DNA of 52,847 nucleotides, taken from the NCBI GenBank assembly GCA_019739215.1, contig JAHHDR010000045.1:1-52847 (forward strand). The letters are read 5' to 3'. A program made the translations under genes and the position numbers. The notes below the pieces were generated by a model, which saw only the letters and a list, made by a program, of their open reading frames with translations, did not search any database and was not told the DNA's origin. Positions 33,805-42,673 of the stretch are shown piece by piece (the first letter of the stretch is position 1; the number at the start of each line of letters is the position of its first letter). Origin of the DNA: Rhizobium sp. (GTDB taxonomy: Bacteria > Pseudomonadota > Alphaproteobacteria > Rhizobiales > Rhizobiaceae).

Positions 33805-35016
33805 ATGACACGTCGCGTGGAGGATGCCCGCATCCTGATGTACAGCCACGACACGTTCGGTCTCGGCCATCTGCGCCGTTGCCGGACGATCGCGCATGCC
33901 CTCGTCGAGGACTATCGCGGGCTGGAAATCATGATCATCTCCGGTGCCACGATCGCGGGCGCCTTCGACTACCGCGCGCGCGTCGACTTCGTGAAGATCC
34001 CGAGCGTCATCAAGCTGCGCAACGGCGAGTATGAATCGATGGAACGCCACCGCGACCTCGAGGAAACGCTGAAGATGCGCGAGGCGATCATCCGCCACAC
34101 CGCCGAAACCTTCCAGCCCGACATCTTCATCGTCGACAAGGAACCGATGGGCATGAAGGGCGAGGTCGAGTCGACGCTGACCTATCTCAAGACCCGCGGC
34201 ACCACCCTCGTGCTTGGCCTGCGCGAAGTCATGGACGCGCCGCACCTGCTCGACGCGGAGTGGAAGCGCAAGGGCGTCATGCCCAAGATCGCGCAATATT
34301 ACGACCATATCTGGGTCTACGGCCCGCCGGACTTCTACGATCCGCTGGTCGGCCTCGAGGTGCCGGATGTGGTCCGCAACAAGATGAATTTCGTTGGCTT
34401 CCTCCAGCGCAGCGTTCCACGCGAAGAGACCACCCAGCGCCGGCCGGACGGTGATTATGTGCTGGTGACCACCGGCGGCGGCGGCGATGGCGCCGACCTG
34501 GTGCGCGACGTGCTCAATGCCTACAAGGAAGACCGCAGCCTCGATCATCGCGCGCTGGTCGTTCTCGGGCCCTACATGCCGGCCCGCAAGCGCTTCAAGC
34601 TGACCCGGAAGGCCTCCTCCCTGCCCTTCGTCGAGGTCATCGAATTCGACAACCGCATGGAGGAACTGGTCGCCGGCGCCAAGGCCGTGGTCGCGATGGG
34701 CGGCTACAACACCTATTGCGAGATCCTCTCCTTCGACAAGCCGGCGCTGATCGTGCCCCGTGTCCAGCCGCGCGAAGAGCAACTGATCCGCGCCACCCGG
34801 GCCAGCGAACTCGGCCTGGTCGACATGCTGCGACCCGAGGAATCCGCCGACGCGATGAAAATGGCCGACGCCTTGCGCCGCCTGCTTACGCGACAGCCGC
34901 CGTCTGTGACCGCGCATGAGAGCATCCGGCTCGAGGGCCTGCCGCATATCTCCCAGATCGTCGGCCGGCTGTTCGACCGTCGCCATCCCGACCATCTCGC
35001 CGTTGTCAAGGGATGA
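33805..35016 (+). CDS. Glycosyltransferase, GT28/MurG-like
   Basis: A 403-residue GT-B-fold glycosyltransferase-like protein. The N-terminus carries the GLGHLRRCRTIAHAL motif typical of MurG-like/GT28 relatives, and the C-terminal half has VLVTTGGGGDGADL and AVVAMGGYNTYCEILSFDKPALIVP, matching the donor-binding Glyco_tran_28_C pattern. The ATG at 33805 has a GGAG ribosome-binding site 8 nt upstream; an in-frame GTG at 33778 is less likely. It is followed after 6 nt by a two-domain glycosyltransferase whose C-terminal half is its paralogue. No signal peptide is seen, so it is cytoplasmic or membrane-associated. The donor and acceptor are unknown. Confidence 0.87.
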   Translation: MTRRVEDARILMYSHDTFGLGHLRRCRTIAHALVEDYRGLEIMIISGATIAGAFDYRARVDFVKIPSVIKLRNGEYESMERHRDLEETLKMREAIIRHTAETFQPDIFIVDKEPMGMKGEVESTLTYLKTRGTTLVLGLREVMDAPHLLDAEWKRKGVMPKIAQYYDHIWVYGPPDFYDPLVGLEVPDVVRNKMNFVGFLQRSVPREETTQRRPDGDYVLVTTGGGGDGADLVRDVLNAYKEDRSLDHRALVVLGPYMPARKRFKLTRKASSLPFVEVIEFDNRMEELVAGAKAVVAMGGYNTYCEILSFDKPALIVPRVQPREEQLIRATRASELGLVDMLRPEESADAMKMADALRRLLTRQPPSVTAHESIRLEGLPHISQIVGRLFDRRHPDHLAVVKG

Positions 35017-35022
35017 GCGGGA

Positions 35023-37401
35023 TTGCCTGAACGCCGCCGTATCGCCATCGTCCTGAAGGGCTATCCACGTCTTTCGGAAACCTTCATCGCGCAGGAAATT
35101 CTCGGACTGGAGCGTGCCGGCCTCGACCTCGCGCTGGTGGCGCTGCGTCGCCCGACGGACAGCAAACGCCATCCGGTGCATGACGAGATCAGCGCGCCGG
35201 TCATGTATCTGCCGGAATATCTCCATGACGAGCCGTGGCGCGTCCTCCGATCCGTCCTCAAGGTCCTGCCGCGACCCGGCTTCTGGAAGGCCCTCGTCGC
35301 AACGGCACGGGACTTTCGCAAGGACCCGACCCGCAACCGCATCCGCCGCTTCGGCCAGGCTGCCGTGCTTGCCGCCGAGCTTCCGCCGGGTGTCGGCTGG
35401 CTTCATGCCCATTTCATCCACACGCCGGCTTCCGCCACGGCCTATGCCAGCATGATGTCAGGCATTCCCTGGACATGCTCGGCCCATGCCAAGGACATCT
35501 GGACCTCCCCGGACTGGGAGCTTGCCGGCAAACTGACCACGAACCGATGGACCGTCACGTGCACGCGAACCGGCTATGAGCATTTGCGCCAACTCGGCGG
35601 CCCGGACGCCAATGTGCATCTCAGCTACCATGGCCTCGACCTCGCCCGTTTCGGTCCCTTCGAGGGGACGCGATCACCCCGTGACGGCAGCGATCCGTCC
35701 GACCCGGTGCGCATCGTCAGCGTCGGTCGCGCCGTGCCCAAGAAGGGCTACGACATCCTGCTCAGGGCGCTGGCCCGCCTTCCGGATGAGATTCACTGGC
35801 GGTTCGAGCACATCGGCGATGGCGACGTCATCAGGTCCCTCAAGGCGCAGGCGGACGACCTCGGCATTGGCGACCGTATCCGCTGGCGCGGCGCGATGGA
35901 CCAGAAGGACGTGCTCGCGACCTATCGCAGCGCCGACATGTTCGCGCTTGCCTGCCGCATCACCCCGAACGGCGATCGCGACGGCCTGCCCAATGTCATC
36001 GTCGAGGCCTGCAGCCAGGGACTGGTCTGCGTCTCGACCACCATATCGGGCGTGCCCGAACTGCTGACCGATGGCCTCAACGGCCGCCTCGTCCCGCCGG
36101 AGGATCCGGCCGCGCTGGCTGCGGCGCTTTCGGACCTGATCCGCAATCCCGCGCAGAGACACGCGCTCGGCGCTGCCGCGGAGGCCCGCGTGCGCGCCGA
36201 CTTCGACTTCCACACCAGCATCCGCCAGCTCGTCGAACTCTTTGAAGCGGAATGGAAAAAAAGTCTCTTGAACCCGCCCCGCAAGGTCTTCTTCTACGTC
36301 CAGCACCTCCTGGGCATCGGTCACCTCGCCCGCGCCAGCCGCATCGCGAGCGCCGCGGCACGCCATGGGCTCGACATCACGGTCGTCACTGGCGGCCTCC
36401 CCGTCGAAGGCTTTCCCGGAGCGGAGGTCAGGCATGTCGCGCTGCCCGCCATCGCCTCCGGCGACGCCGGCTTTTCCGGCCTTGTCGACGCTTCGGGTCG
36501 GCCGATCGATGCCGCCTTCGAAGCGATGCGCCGCGACGCCCTGCTCGATGCCTTCCGCCGGTGCCGCCCCGACATCGTGCTGATCGAGGCCTTCCCCTTC
36601 GGACGGCGGCAGGTCCGGTTCGAACTGCTGCCGCTGCTCGACGAGATCATGGCGATGCCGGATCGACCGCGCGTGGCATGCTCGGTGCGGGACATTCTGC
36701 AACAGCGCGCCAAGCCCGGTCGCGACCACGAGAGCGTCGATCTCGTCGAACGCTATTTCGACCATGTCCTGGTGCATGGCGATCCCTCCTTCGCCCGGCT
36801 GGAAGACACGTTTCCACTCGCCAGCCGCATCTCGGACCGGATCGTCTATACCGGCCTGGTGAGCGCGCCACCGCCGCCGCCGCCGGTCGAGACATTCGAC
36901 GTCATCGTGTCGGCGGGCGGCGGGGCTGTCGGCAGCGGACTGATCAGGGCCGCGGCGGCTGCAGCACGACACCTTCCGGACGACCTGCGCTGGGCATTGG
37001 TCGCTGGCCCCAACCTGCCGCAGGCCGATTACGACGACATTGCCCGTGGCAAGCCGGCCAATGCCGAGCTCTTCCGGTTTCGCCGCGATTTTGCGAGCCT
37101 GTTGAGGGGAGCGCGCGTGTCGGTTTCCCAGGCCGGATACAACACCGTATGCGACATCCTGCGCGCCGGCTGCGGCTCCGTTCTGATACCGTTCACGACC
37201 GGCGGCGAGACGGAACAGCAGGTGCGCGCCGAGCGGCTTGCGGCAAGAGGCCTTGCGGCAGTCGTCGACGAATCATTGCTGACGGTCAAGACCATGACCG
37301 ATGCAATCAGGGCTGAACTCTCCGCCCGCAGCCGGCCGGATCACGGCCTCGACCTGGGTGGCGCCGAGCGCACGGCTGAGATCCTCGCCGGCCTCGATTG
37401 A
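35023..37401 (+). CDS. Bifunctional glycosyltransferase: GT4 domain fused to GT28/MurG-like domain
   Basis: A 792-residue fusion. Residues 1 to about 410 are a GT4 enzyme: RIAIVLKGYPRLSETFIAQE at the start, VSVGRAVPKKGYDILLRAL, and the donor-site region PNVIVEACSQG with SGVPELLTDGLNG. From about residue 416 a second GT-B enzyme begins with FFYVQHLLGIGHLARASRIA and ends with VSQAGYNTVCDILRAGCGSVLIPF, closely resembling the preceding gene. The start is a TTG 6 nt after the previous stop; no closer ATG fits the GT4 N-terminus. Two transferases in one chain suggest consecutive additions to one glycan. A proline run (PPPPPP) lies in the second domain. The stop directly abuts the corrected stop of the convergent methyltransferase. 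Confidence 0.88.
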   Translation: MPERRRIAIVLKGYPRLSETFIAQEILGLERAGLDLALVALRRPTDSKRHPVHDEISAPVMYLPEYLHDEPWRVLRSVLKVLPRPGFWKALVATARDFRKDPTRNRIRRFGQAAVLAAELPPGVGWLHAHFIHTPASATAYASMMSGIPWTCSAHAKDIWTSPDWELAGKLTTNRWTVTCTRTGYEHLRQLGGPDANVHLSYHGLDLARFGPFEGTRSPRDGSDPSDPVRIVSVGRAVPKKGYDILLRALARLPDEIHWRFEHIGDGDVIRSLKAQADDLGIGDRIRWRGAMDQKDVLATYRSADMFALACRITPNGDRDGLPNVIVEACSQGLVCVSTTISGVPELLTDGLNGRLVPPEDPAALAAALSDLIRNPAQRHALGAAAEARVRADFDFHTSIRQLVELFEAEWKKSLLNPPRKVFFYVQHLLGIGHLARASRIASAAARHGLDITVVTGGLPVEGFPGAEVRHVALPAIASGDAGFSGLVDASGRPIDAAFEAMRRDALLDAFRRCRPDIVLIEAFPFGRRQVRFELLPLLDEIMAMPDRPRVACSVRDILQQRAKPGRDHESVDLVERYFDHVLVHGDPSFARLEDTFPLASRISDRIVYTGLVSAPPPPPPVETFDVIVSAGGGAVGSGLIRAAAAAARHLPDDLRWALVAGPNLPQADYDDIARGKPANAELFRFRRDFASLLRGARVSVSQAGYNTVCDILRAGCGSVLIPFTTGGETEQQVRAERLAARGLAAVVDESLLTVKTMTDAIRAELSARSRPDHGLDLGGAERTAEILAGLD

Positions 37402-38080
37402 TCAGACCGACCCGATCAGCATGAACCGGGTGTATTTCTTCATCTTCAGGCTGCCTGAAAAAATCAAGCCGCGAGAGTTTGGCCTGGGCCGCGAACGCAT
37501 CAAGGTTCGGAACGCAGTTGATATGCGTCGGCTCGCTGAAATAGTCGTTCGACTGGAGCATCACCCGCACGCCGCGCGGAAGCAGCGCAAGCCAGGCGCT
37601 CAGGTCGGCAATATGCTCGCAGCTCGTGTTGATCACCAGGTCTGCCCCGAGCGCGGCGTAGTCCAGCGCATACATATCCGCTGTCAGCGCCGAGAACCGA
37701 TCTGCCCAAGCCTGGTTGAGCGTCTCCGCCACCGACCCCACCGCCGGATCGATGTCGTAGCTTGCAATGTGGTCGATATCGAAACTCGAATCGTCGAACA
37801 GGATCGCGGCCAATATGCCGTACCAGCCGCCGAGCAGCACGATCTTGCCCAGCGACCGGCCAAGCGTCTCGTGCAGCGCGTCGCGCGCCCACATTTTGCT
37901 GCCGACCTGCTTGTGGTTGAACGCATTGCCGAGGTCGGCCTCGGGATGCTTGCCCAGCACTGCGGCGAGACCCGACATCAGCGGACTGCCACTGTAGGCG
38001 GCGACGCCACGCATCAGGTCAAAGGCGCTTTCGCGCCAGTCGGCAGCCGAGGGCGGGGAGGGAAAAAGTGTGTTTGTCAT
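37402..38080 (-). CDS. Class I SAM-dependent methyltransferase-like protein, C-terminal frameshift
   Basis: About 225 residues when corrected. IVLLGGWYGILAAILF and IDHIASYDIDPAVGS look like a SAM-binding Rossmann core, followed by DLVINTSCEHIADL. In the sequence as given the frame breaks at an A6 run (37458-37463) and would run on to 37307 over the 3' end of the neighbouring glycosyltransferase. Removing one base restores an ending of SGSLKMKKYTRFMLIGSV with a stop at 37402-37404, exactly abutting the neighbour's stop. The start is the ATG at 38080; the longer upstream frame lacks family character. The function is unknown; a link to the glycan genes is by position only. Confidence 0.75.
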
Positions 38081-38352
38081 GGCGCCGTTGTAGGCTGGCC
38101 GTCGATCGAGTGCAAGCAACGGCGCATCGGGTTGGTGGAACGAAACGGGGCGGAGCAAGCAGATTTTCGGCTTGCACCACCCACCCGCATTCAATCCGTT
38201 GGAAGACCTTGTGCGGGCACACAATTTCCTTGACTTCGCGCAGTTTTTGGCGCCCGTTCCGGGTGAGAAAACGGGGTTGGATTTGTCGACGCCGCGACCT
38301 ATCTTGTGTCAGCCGACCTCTCGCCAGCCGGTTCCGATCCCAAGGGATTTTG

Positions 38353-41070
38353 ATGGAAAGTCGCCTTTCCCGATACATCTGGACCCACACGAGGAAGCAG
38401 CAGCTCTGGATCCTCCTCATCGTCGCATTGTCGATGATCCCCTACTTCATGTCCTTCGACCTGCCCAAGCAGATCGTCAACGGACCGATCCAGGGAAAGG
38501 GCTTCGAGGATCCGTCGGCCACGCAGACCTTCATGGCAATCTCTTTCGACCTGCCCTTCATTGGCCAAGTCGACCTGTTCGGCGGCTTCCAGCTTGATCG
38601 CTTCGGCACGCTCTATGCACTGAGCGCCGTCTTCCTCCTGCTTGTTGTCATCAACGGCCTCTTCAAGCTCTACATCAACACCTACAAGGGCCGGCTCGGC
38701 GAGCGGCTGCTCCGGCGCATCCGGTTCGAACTCGTCGACCGCCTGCTCCGTTTCCCCCCGGCCCAGTTCAAGCGGGTCAAGGGCGCCGAAGTCGCAAGCA
38801 TGGTGAAGGACGAAGTGGAGCCCCTCGGCGGCTTCACCGGTGAAGCCTTCGTATCGCCGGCCCTGCTCGGCGGCCAGGCGGCCACGGCACTGTTCTTCAT
38901 CTTCGTGCAGAACGTGTGGCTCGGGTTGATCGCCGCGGGCATGGTCGCCATCCAGGGCTTCATCATACCGCGCATGCGCCGGCGCCTGCTCGTGCTGGGC
39001 CGCGAGCGCCAGCTCACCGCACGCGAACTCTCCGGCAGGATCAGCGAGATCTTCGATGGGATTTCCACGATCCGCAGCTATGACACCACGAATTACGAGC
39101 GCGCGGACATTGCCAGCCGCCTGGGCCGGATCTTCAAGATCCGCTACGATCTCTACCAGTGGAAATTCCTCGTCAAGTTCATCAACAATTTTCTCGCCTC
39201 GGTCACGCCCTTCCTGTTCTACGTCGTCGGCGGTTATCTCGCGCTCAAGGGCCAGCTCGACATCGGCCAGCTGGTGGCTGTCGTCACGGCCTACAAGGAC
39301 CTGCCGGGCCCGCTGAAGGAACTGATCGACTGGGACCAGCTTCGCCAGGACGTGCAGGTGAAGTATACCCAGGTCGTCGAGCAGTTCAGCGTCGACAACC
39401 TCATCGACAAGGCGGTGCAGGACGTCGCAAGCGAAGACGTGCCCCTGCGCGAGGAGTCGATTTCGGCCGTCAACCTGTCGCTGAGCGACGACTCCGGTGC
39501 GCGGCTGGTCTCGAATGTCTCGCTGAGCGTGGCGCTGGGCGAGACCGTCGCCGTCATCGGCTCGGCCGCCGCCGGCGGCGAAGCGGTGGCGGACGCCTTC
39601 GGTCGTGTCCTGTGGCCGGAATCCGGCAAGGTCACATTCGGCAAGGACGACATTCTCGCCCTGCCCGATTCGGTCGTCGGCCGGCAGCTCACCTATGTCT
39701 CCGCCGAGCACTACCTTTTCCAGGGGACGCTTCTCGACAACCTTCTCTACGGCCTCAAGCACGCGCCGATGAGACCGGCGCATTACGAGGCCGACCAATT
39801 GGATCACCGCAACTGGGAGATCCGAGAAGCCAATGCGGCGGGAAATCCGATTCACGACATTCACGACGACTGGATCGATTACAGGGCCGCAGGCATCGAC
39901 GAGCCGGAAATGCTGCCGGGCGCAATTCGCGCAGCGCTCGATGCCGTGCAGTTGTCTCGCGATATCTTCGAGCTGGCGCTGCGCTCCGCGGTCGACACCG
40001 ATGCGCATTCCGCCTTCGCCGGCTCCATCGTGCAGTTGCGCCACTCCCTGCGCGAGGAGCTGGAAAAGGAAGACCTGAGCAGTCTGGTCGTCCCCTTCGA
40101 TCCCGAGGCCTACAACACTGAGGCGACCATCGGCGAGAACCTCCTGTTCGGTTCGCCGACCGGCCCGGAGCTCGCCGGCCCGGCCATCGCCAAGAACCCC
40201 TATTTCATCAGCGTGGCGACACGTTCGGGCATTGATCGCGAGCTCTACGAGATGGGCCTGGAGATCGCCGAAAACGCCGTGGATCTGTTCAGCGACCTGC
40301 CGCCCGATCACCCGTTCTTCCAGCAGCTCACCTTCATGACGGCGGACGATATCCCGCAATATCAGTTGCTGCTGCAGAAGCTCAAGGGACGACCCTACGC
40401 GGATGTGTCGGCCGAGGATCGAATCCGGATCATCCGGCTCAGCTTCCTCTATATCGAACCCCGGCATCGTTTCGGCCTGCTCACACCGGAGCTGATGGCG
40501 AAAATCGTTGCCGTCCGCAAGGAGTTCCACGCCGGCCTGCCCGACACCCTCAAGAGCGCGATCGAGCCCTATGATCCGCAACGCTTCACCAGTTCGGCTA
40601 CGCTGCTGGACAACGTTCTCTTCGGCCGCATCAGCCACAAGTATACCGACGGCTCGGATCGTATCCGGTCCATCGTGCTCGACCTACTCAAGTCCCACGA
40701 CCTCTACGAGCAGGCACTTTCGATCGGCCTCGGCTACAATGTCGGGGTCGGCGGCCGGCGGCTCACATCGGTCCAGCGGCAGAAGCTCGGGCTGGCGCGT
40801 GCCGTCATCCGGCGCTCTGTGCACTATGTGTTCAACCGGCCGCTGCCGAGCCTGGATCACCGCATCCAGCAGAAGATCGTCACGAGCACGATCGAACTCA
40901 TCCGCCGGCGCGATCCCAACGCCTCCGTCGTCTGGGTCCTGAGCAACCATGAACTCGTCGGATTGTTCGACCGCATCCTTGTCTTCGACAAGGGAAAGCT
41001 GGTCGAGGACGGCACGCATGCGAATCTTGTTGAAAAAAGTACAGTCTTCAAGGAACTTGTATCCAGCTAG
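38353..41070 (+). CDS. ABC exporter-like protein with degenerate, expanded nucleotide-binding domain
   Basis: A 905-residue protein. Residues 1 to about 345 are an exporter-type six-helix membrane domain (for example LWILLIVALSMIPYFMSF and PFLFYVVGGYLALKGQ). The nucleotide-binding domain begins near residue 370 but has lost the key catalytic residues. The Walker A position reads IGSAAAGGEAVADAFG (about 400) without the lysine; the Q-loop Gln is Ala in YVSAEHYLFQGTLLDN (about 449); the signature is LTSVQRQKLGLARAV (about 804); and Walker B reads VHYVFNRPLPSLD (about 823) without Asp-Glu. Only the H-loop His (SNHELVGLFD) remains. About 300 extra residues separate the halves and contain two more Q-loop-like LFG segments (about 591 and 749). 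It is probably not a normal ATP-driven pump. The ATG at 38353 begins the first helix region. It is followed after 39 nt by a cNMP-binding protein. Confidence 0.85.
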   Translation: MESRLSRYIWTHTRKQQLWILLIVALSMIPYFMSFDLPKQIVNGPIQGKGFEDPSATQTFMAISFDLPFIGQVDLFGGFQLDRFGTLYALSAVFLLLVVINGLFKLYINTYKGRLGERLLRRIRFELVDRLLRFPPAQFKRVKGAEVASMVKDEVEPLGGFTGEAFVSPALLGGQAATALFFIFVQNVWLGLIAAGMVAIQGFIIPRMRRRLLVLGRERQLTARELSGRISEIFDGISTIRSYDTTNYERADIASRLGRIFKIRYDLYQWKFLVKFINNFLASVTPFLFYVVGGYLALKGQLDIGQLVAVVTAYKDLPGPLKELIDWDQLRQDVQVKYTQVVEQFSVDNLIDKAVQDVASEDVPLREESISAVNLSLSDDSGARLVSNVSLSVALGETVAVIGSAAAGGEAVADAFGRVLWPESGKVTFGKDDILALPDSVVGRQLTYVSAEHYLFQGTLLDNLLYGLKHAPMRPAHYEADQLDHRNWEIREANAAGNPIHDIHDDWIDYRAAGIDEPEMLPGAIRAALDAVQLSRDIFELALRSAVDTDAHSAFAGSIVQLRHSLREELEKEDLSSLVVPFDPEAYNTEATIGENLLFGSPTGPELAGPAIAKNPYFISVATRSGIDRELYEMGLEIAENAVDLFSDLPPDHPFFQQLTFMTADDIPQYQLLLQKLKGRPYADVSAEDRIRIIRLSFLYIEPRHRFGLLTPELMAKIVAVRKEFHAGLPDTLKSAIEPYDPQRFTSSATLLDNVLFGRISHKYTDGSDRIRSIVLDLLKSHDLYEQALSIGLGYNVGVGGRRLTSVQRQKLGLARAVIRRSVHYVFNRPLPSLDHRIQQKIVTSTIELIRRRDPNASVVWVLSNHELVGLFDRILVFDKGKLVEDGTHANLVEKSTVFKELVSS

Positions 41071-41109
41071 TCACAATGGACCGCTAGGCGGAGCGGCAAG
41101 AGAGACCGG

Positions 41110-41577
41110 ATGACGTTGATGCTCAAGGATGAAGTACAGACATTGCGGCAGGTTCCGCTCTTTGCCGGCGTCGCGCCGGCAAAGCTCAAGCTGCTCGCCT
41201 TCGCCTCCGACCGTGTGAGTTTCCGCACCGGAGAGATCCTCTTCCGCCAGGGGGATCCGGGCGACGCGGCCTATGTCATTCTCGAGGGACGGGCCGATAT
41301 TCTGGCCGAAGCCGGCGGTTCCCAGATCAAGATCGCCGAACTGGCGGACAATGCCATCGTCGGCGAGATCGCGATCCTCTGCGATGTCGCGCGTACTGCC
41401 ACGGTCAGGGCGGCCGGGCCGCTCGAGGCGCTGCGCATTCGCAAGGACGATTTTCTCAAGCTGCTCGCGGACTATCCCGACATGATGTTCGAGATCCTGC
41501 GCTCACTCGCCCAGCGCCTGACCCGCACCACCACCGAGCTCACTGAAGCGCGCGCCATGATCAAGAACGCCGGCTGA
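41110..41577 (+). CDS. Stand-alone cyclic nucleotide-binding domain protein
   Basis: A 155-residue protein that is almost entirely one cNMP-binding domain: FRTGEILFRQGDPGDAAYVILEG leads into the phosphate-binding cassette, in which E86 (VGEIAIL) and R95 (ARTATV) occupy the ribose- and phosphate-contact positions. It therefore probably binds cAMP or cGMP. It has no DNA-binding helix-turn-helix, unlike Crp; the C-terminus is a helix (EILRSLAQRLTRTTTELTEA). It lies 39 nt after the degenerate ABC gene on the same strand and may be its regulatory partner, which is inferred from position. Confidence 0.9.
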   Translation: MTLMLKDEVQTLRQVPLFAGVAPAKLKLLAFASDRVSFRTGEILFRQGDPGDAAYVILEGRADILAEAGGSQIKIAELADNAIVGEIAILCDVARTATVRAAGPLEALRIRKDDFLKLLADYPDMMFEILRSLAQRLTRTTTELTEARAMIKNAG

Positions 41578-41759
41578 ACTGCCCGCGTCCGCAGATCAAA
41601 GGTCCAAACACGCGCACCTCCCCTTGCGCGCGGTTACCAAATATGGCGAAAGTTCGACCTGTTCGAAAATCGGACTCAGCGTTCGCATGATTTCCGTATA
41701 CTGAGGACGTGTTATGCCGCCGGCTGAATGCTGCTCGCCGGGCGGAAGGGAGCAAACGG

Positions 41760-42581
41760 GTGTTTCGAGTGCATTGTTGGGGCGTGCGCGGCAGCCTGCC
41801 GGTCTCCGGTCCCGAATTCCAGCGCTATGGCGGCAACACGTTTTGCATCGAGGTGCAATGCGGCGATCACCGGTTGCTGTTTGACGCGGGCTCAGGGCTT
41901 CACCCTGCAGCGCGCGCGATGATGCGCGAGGGCGTCAAGACCTACAATCTGTTCTTCACCCACTGTCACTACGATCACATCATCGGGCTGCCGTTTTTCT
42001 ATCCGATGTACATGCCCGACAACCGCGTGGATGTCTGGGCCGGCCATCTCGGCAACACCATGACGACGCAGGAGATGATGGATGCATTCATTCGCCCGCC
42101 CTGGTTCCCCGTCAGGATGGAGGTCTGCCGCTCCTGCATAGATTTTCACGACTTCACCGCCGGCCAGACGCTGACCGTGGCCCCGGGGCTCGTCTTGAAA
42201 ACCGCCCCCCTCAACCATCCGGGCAACTCGACCGGCTACCGCATCGATTGGGAAGGCAGGTCCTTCGCCATCATCTCCGATACCGAGCACGCTCCGGATG
42301 GATCGCTCGACGAAAACGTGCTTCGGCTCATCGAGGGCGTCGATCTCTTCATCTATGATTGCATGTATGTCGACGAGGAAATGGAGAAGTACCGCGGCTT
42401 CGGCCACTCGACCTGGACCCACGCGATCCGCCTCGCCCGCGCTGCCGGCGCGCGGAAGGTCGGCTTCGTCCACCACTCCCCCATGCGTACCGACGAAGAA
42501 CTTGACGAGATCGCCCGCCAGGCGGCGCGGACCTCGCCCGGCGCCTTTCCGGTTCCCGACGGCGCCACCTACTTCCTGTAG
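41760..42581 (+). CDS. MBL-fold metallo-hydrolase
   Basis: A 273-residue metallo-beta-lactamase-fold hydrolase. It opens with HCWGVRGSLPVSGPEFQRYGG, typical of the branch related to cyclic-phosphate phosphodiesterases. The metal motif THCHYDH (T67-H73) is complete, later ligands are APLNHPGNSTGY and ISDTEHAPDG, and a final histidine lies in GFVHHSP. An active dinuclear metal centre is expected. The GTG at 41760 is preceded by AAGGGAG at 7 nt; an in-frame start 17 codons upstream is weaker. It lies 182 nt behind the cNMP-binding gene. A phosphodiesterase acting on cyclic nucleotides would fit the context but is not shown. Confidence 0.88.
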   Translation: MFRVHCWGVRGSLPVSGPEFQRYGGNTFCIEVQCGDHRLLFDAGSGLHPAARAMMREGVKTYNLFFTHCHYDHIIGLPFFYPMYMPDNRVDVWAGHLGNTMTTQEMMDAFIRPPWFPVRMEVCRSCIDFHDFTAGQTLTVAPGLVLKTAPLNHPGNSTGYRIDWEGRSFAIISDTEHAPDGSLDENVLRLIEGVDLFIYDCMYVDEEMEKYRGFGHSTWTHAIRLARAAGARKVGFVHHSPMRTDEELDEIARQAARTSPGAFPVPDGATYFL

Positions 42582-42673
42582 CTGTTCGCTATCCGCCGCC
42601 CGGTCTCTGCTCGCCCCCGCGATGCCCTGCCTTGTTCGCTCTTCACACCAGGTCGGTTGACACATCCATATCC

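Noticed and set aside
33241..35421. 726-residue minus-strand open frame
   Set aside because: It covers parts of a permease and two glycosyltransferase genes on the opposite strand, has shadow composition and shows no domain.
37307..37401. C-terminal extension of the methyltransferase over the glycosyltransferase 3' end
   Set aside because: The tail is Arg/Gly-rich and unlike a protein; a one-base correction at an A6 run gives a natural end at 37402.
38299..40638. 779-residue minus-strand open frame opposite the ABC-like gene
   Set aside because: It is rich in Glu, Arg, His and Ala with no family features, a typical high-GC antisense shadow of the plus-strand gene.
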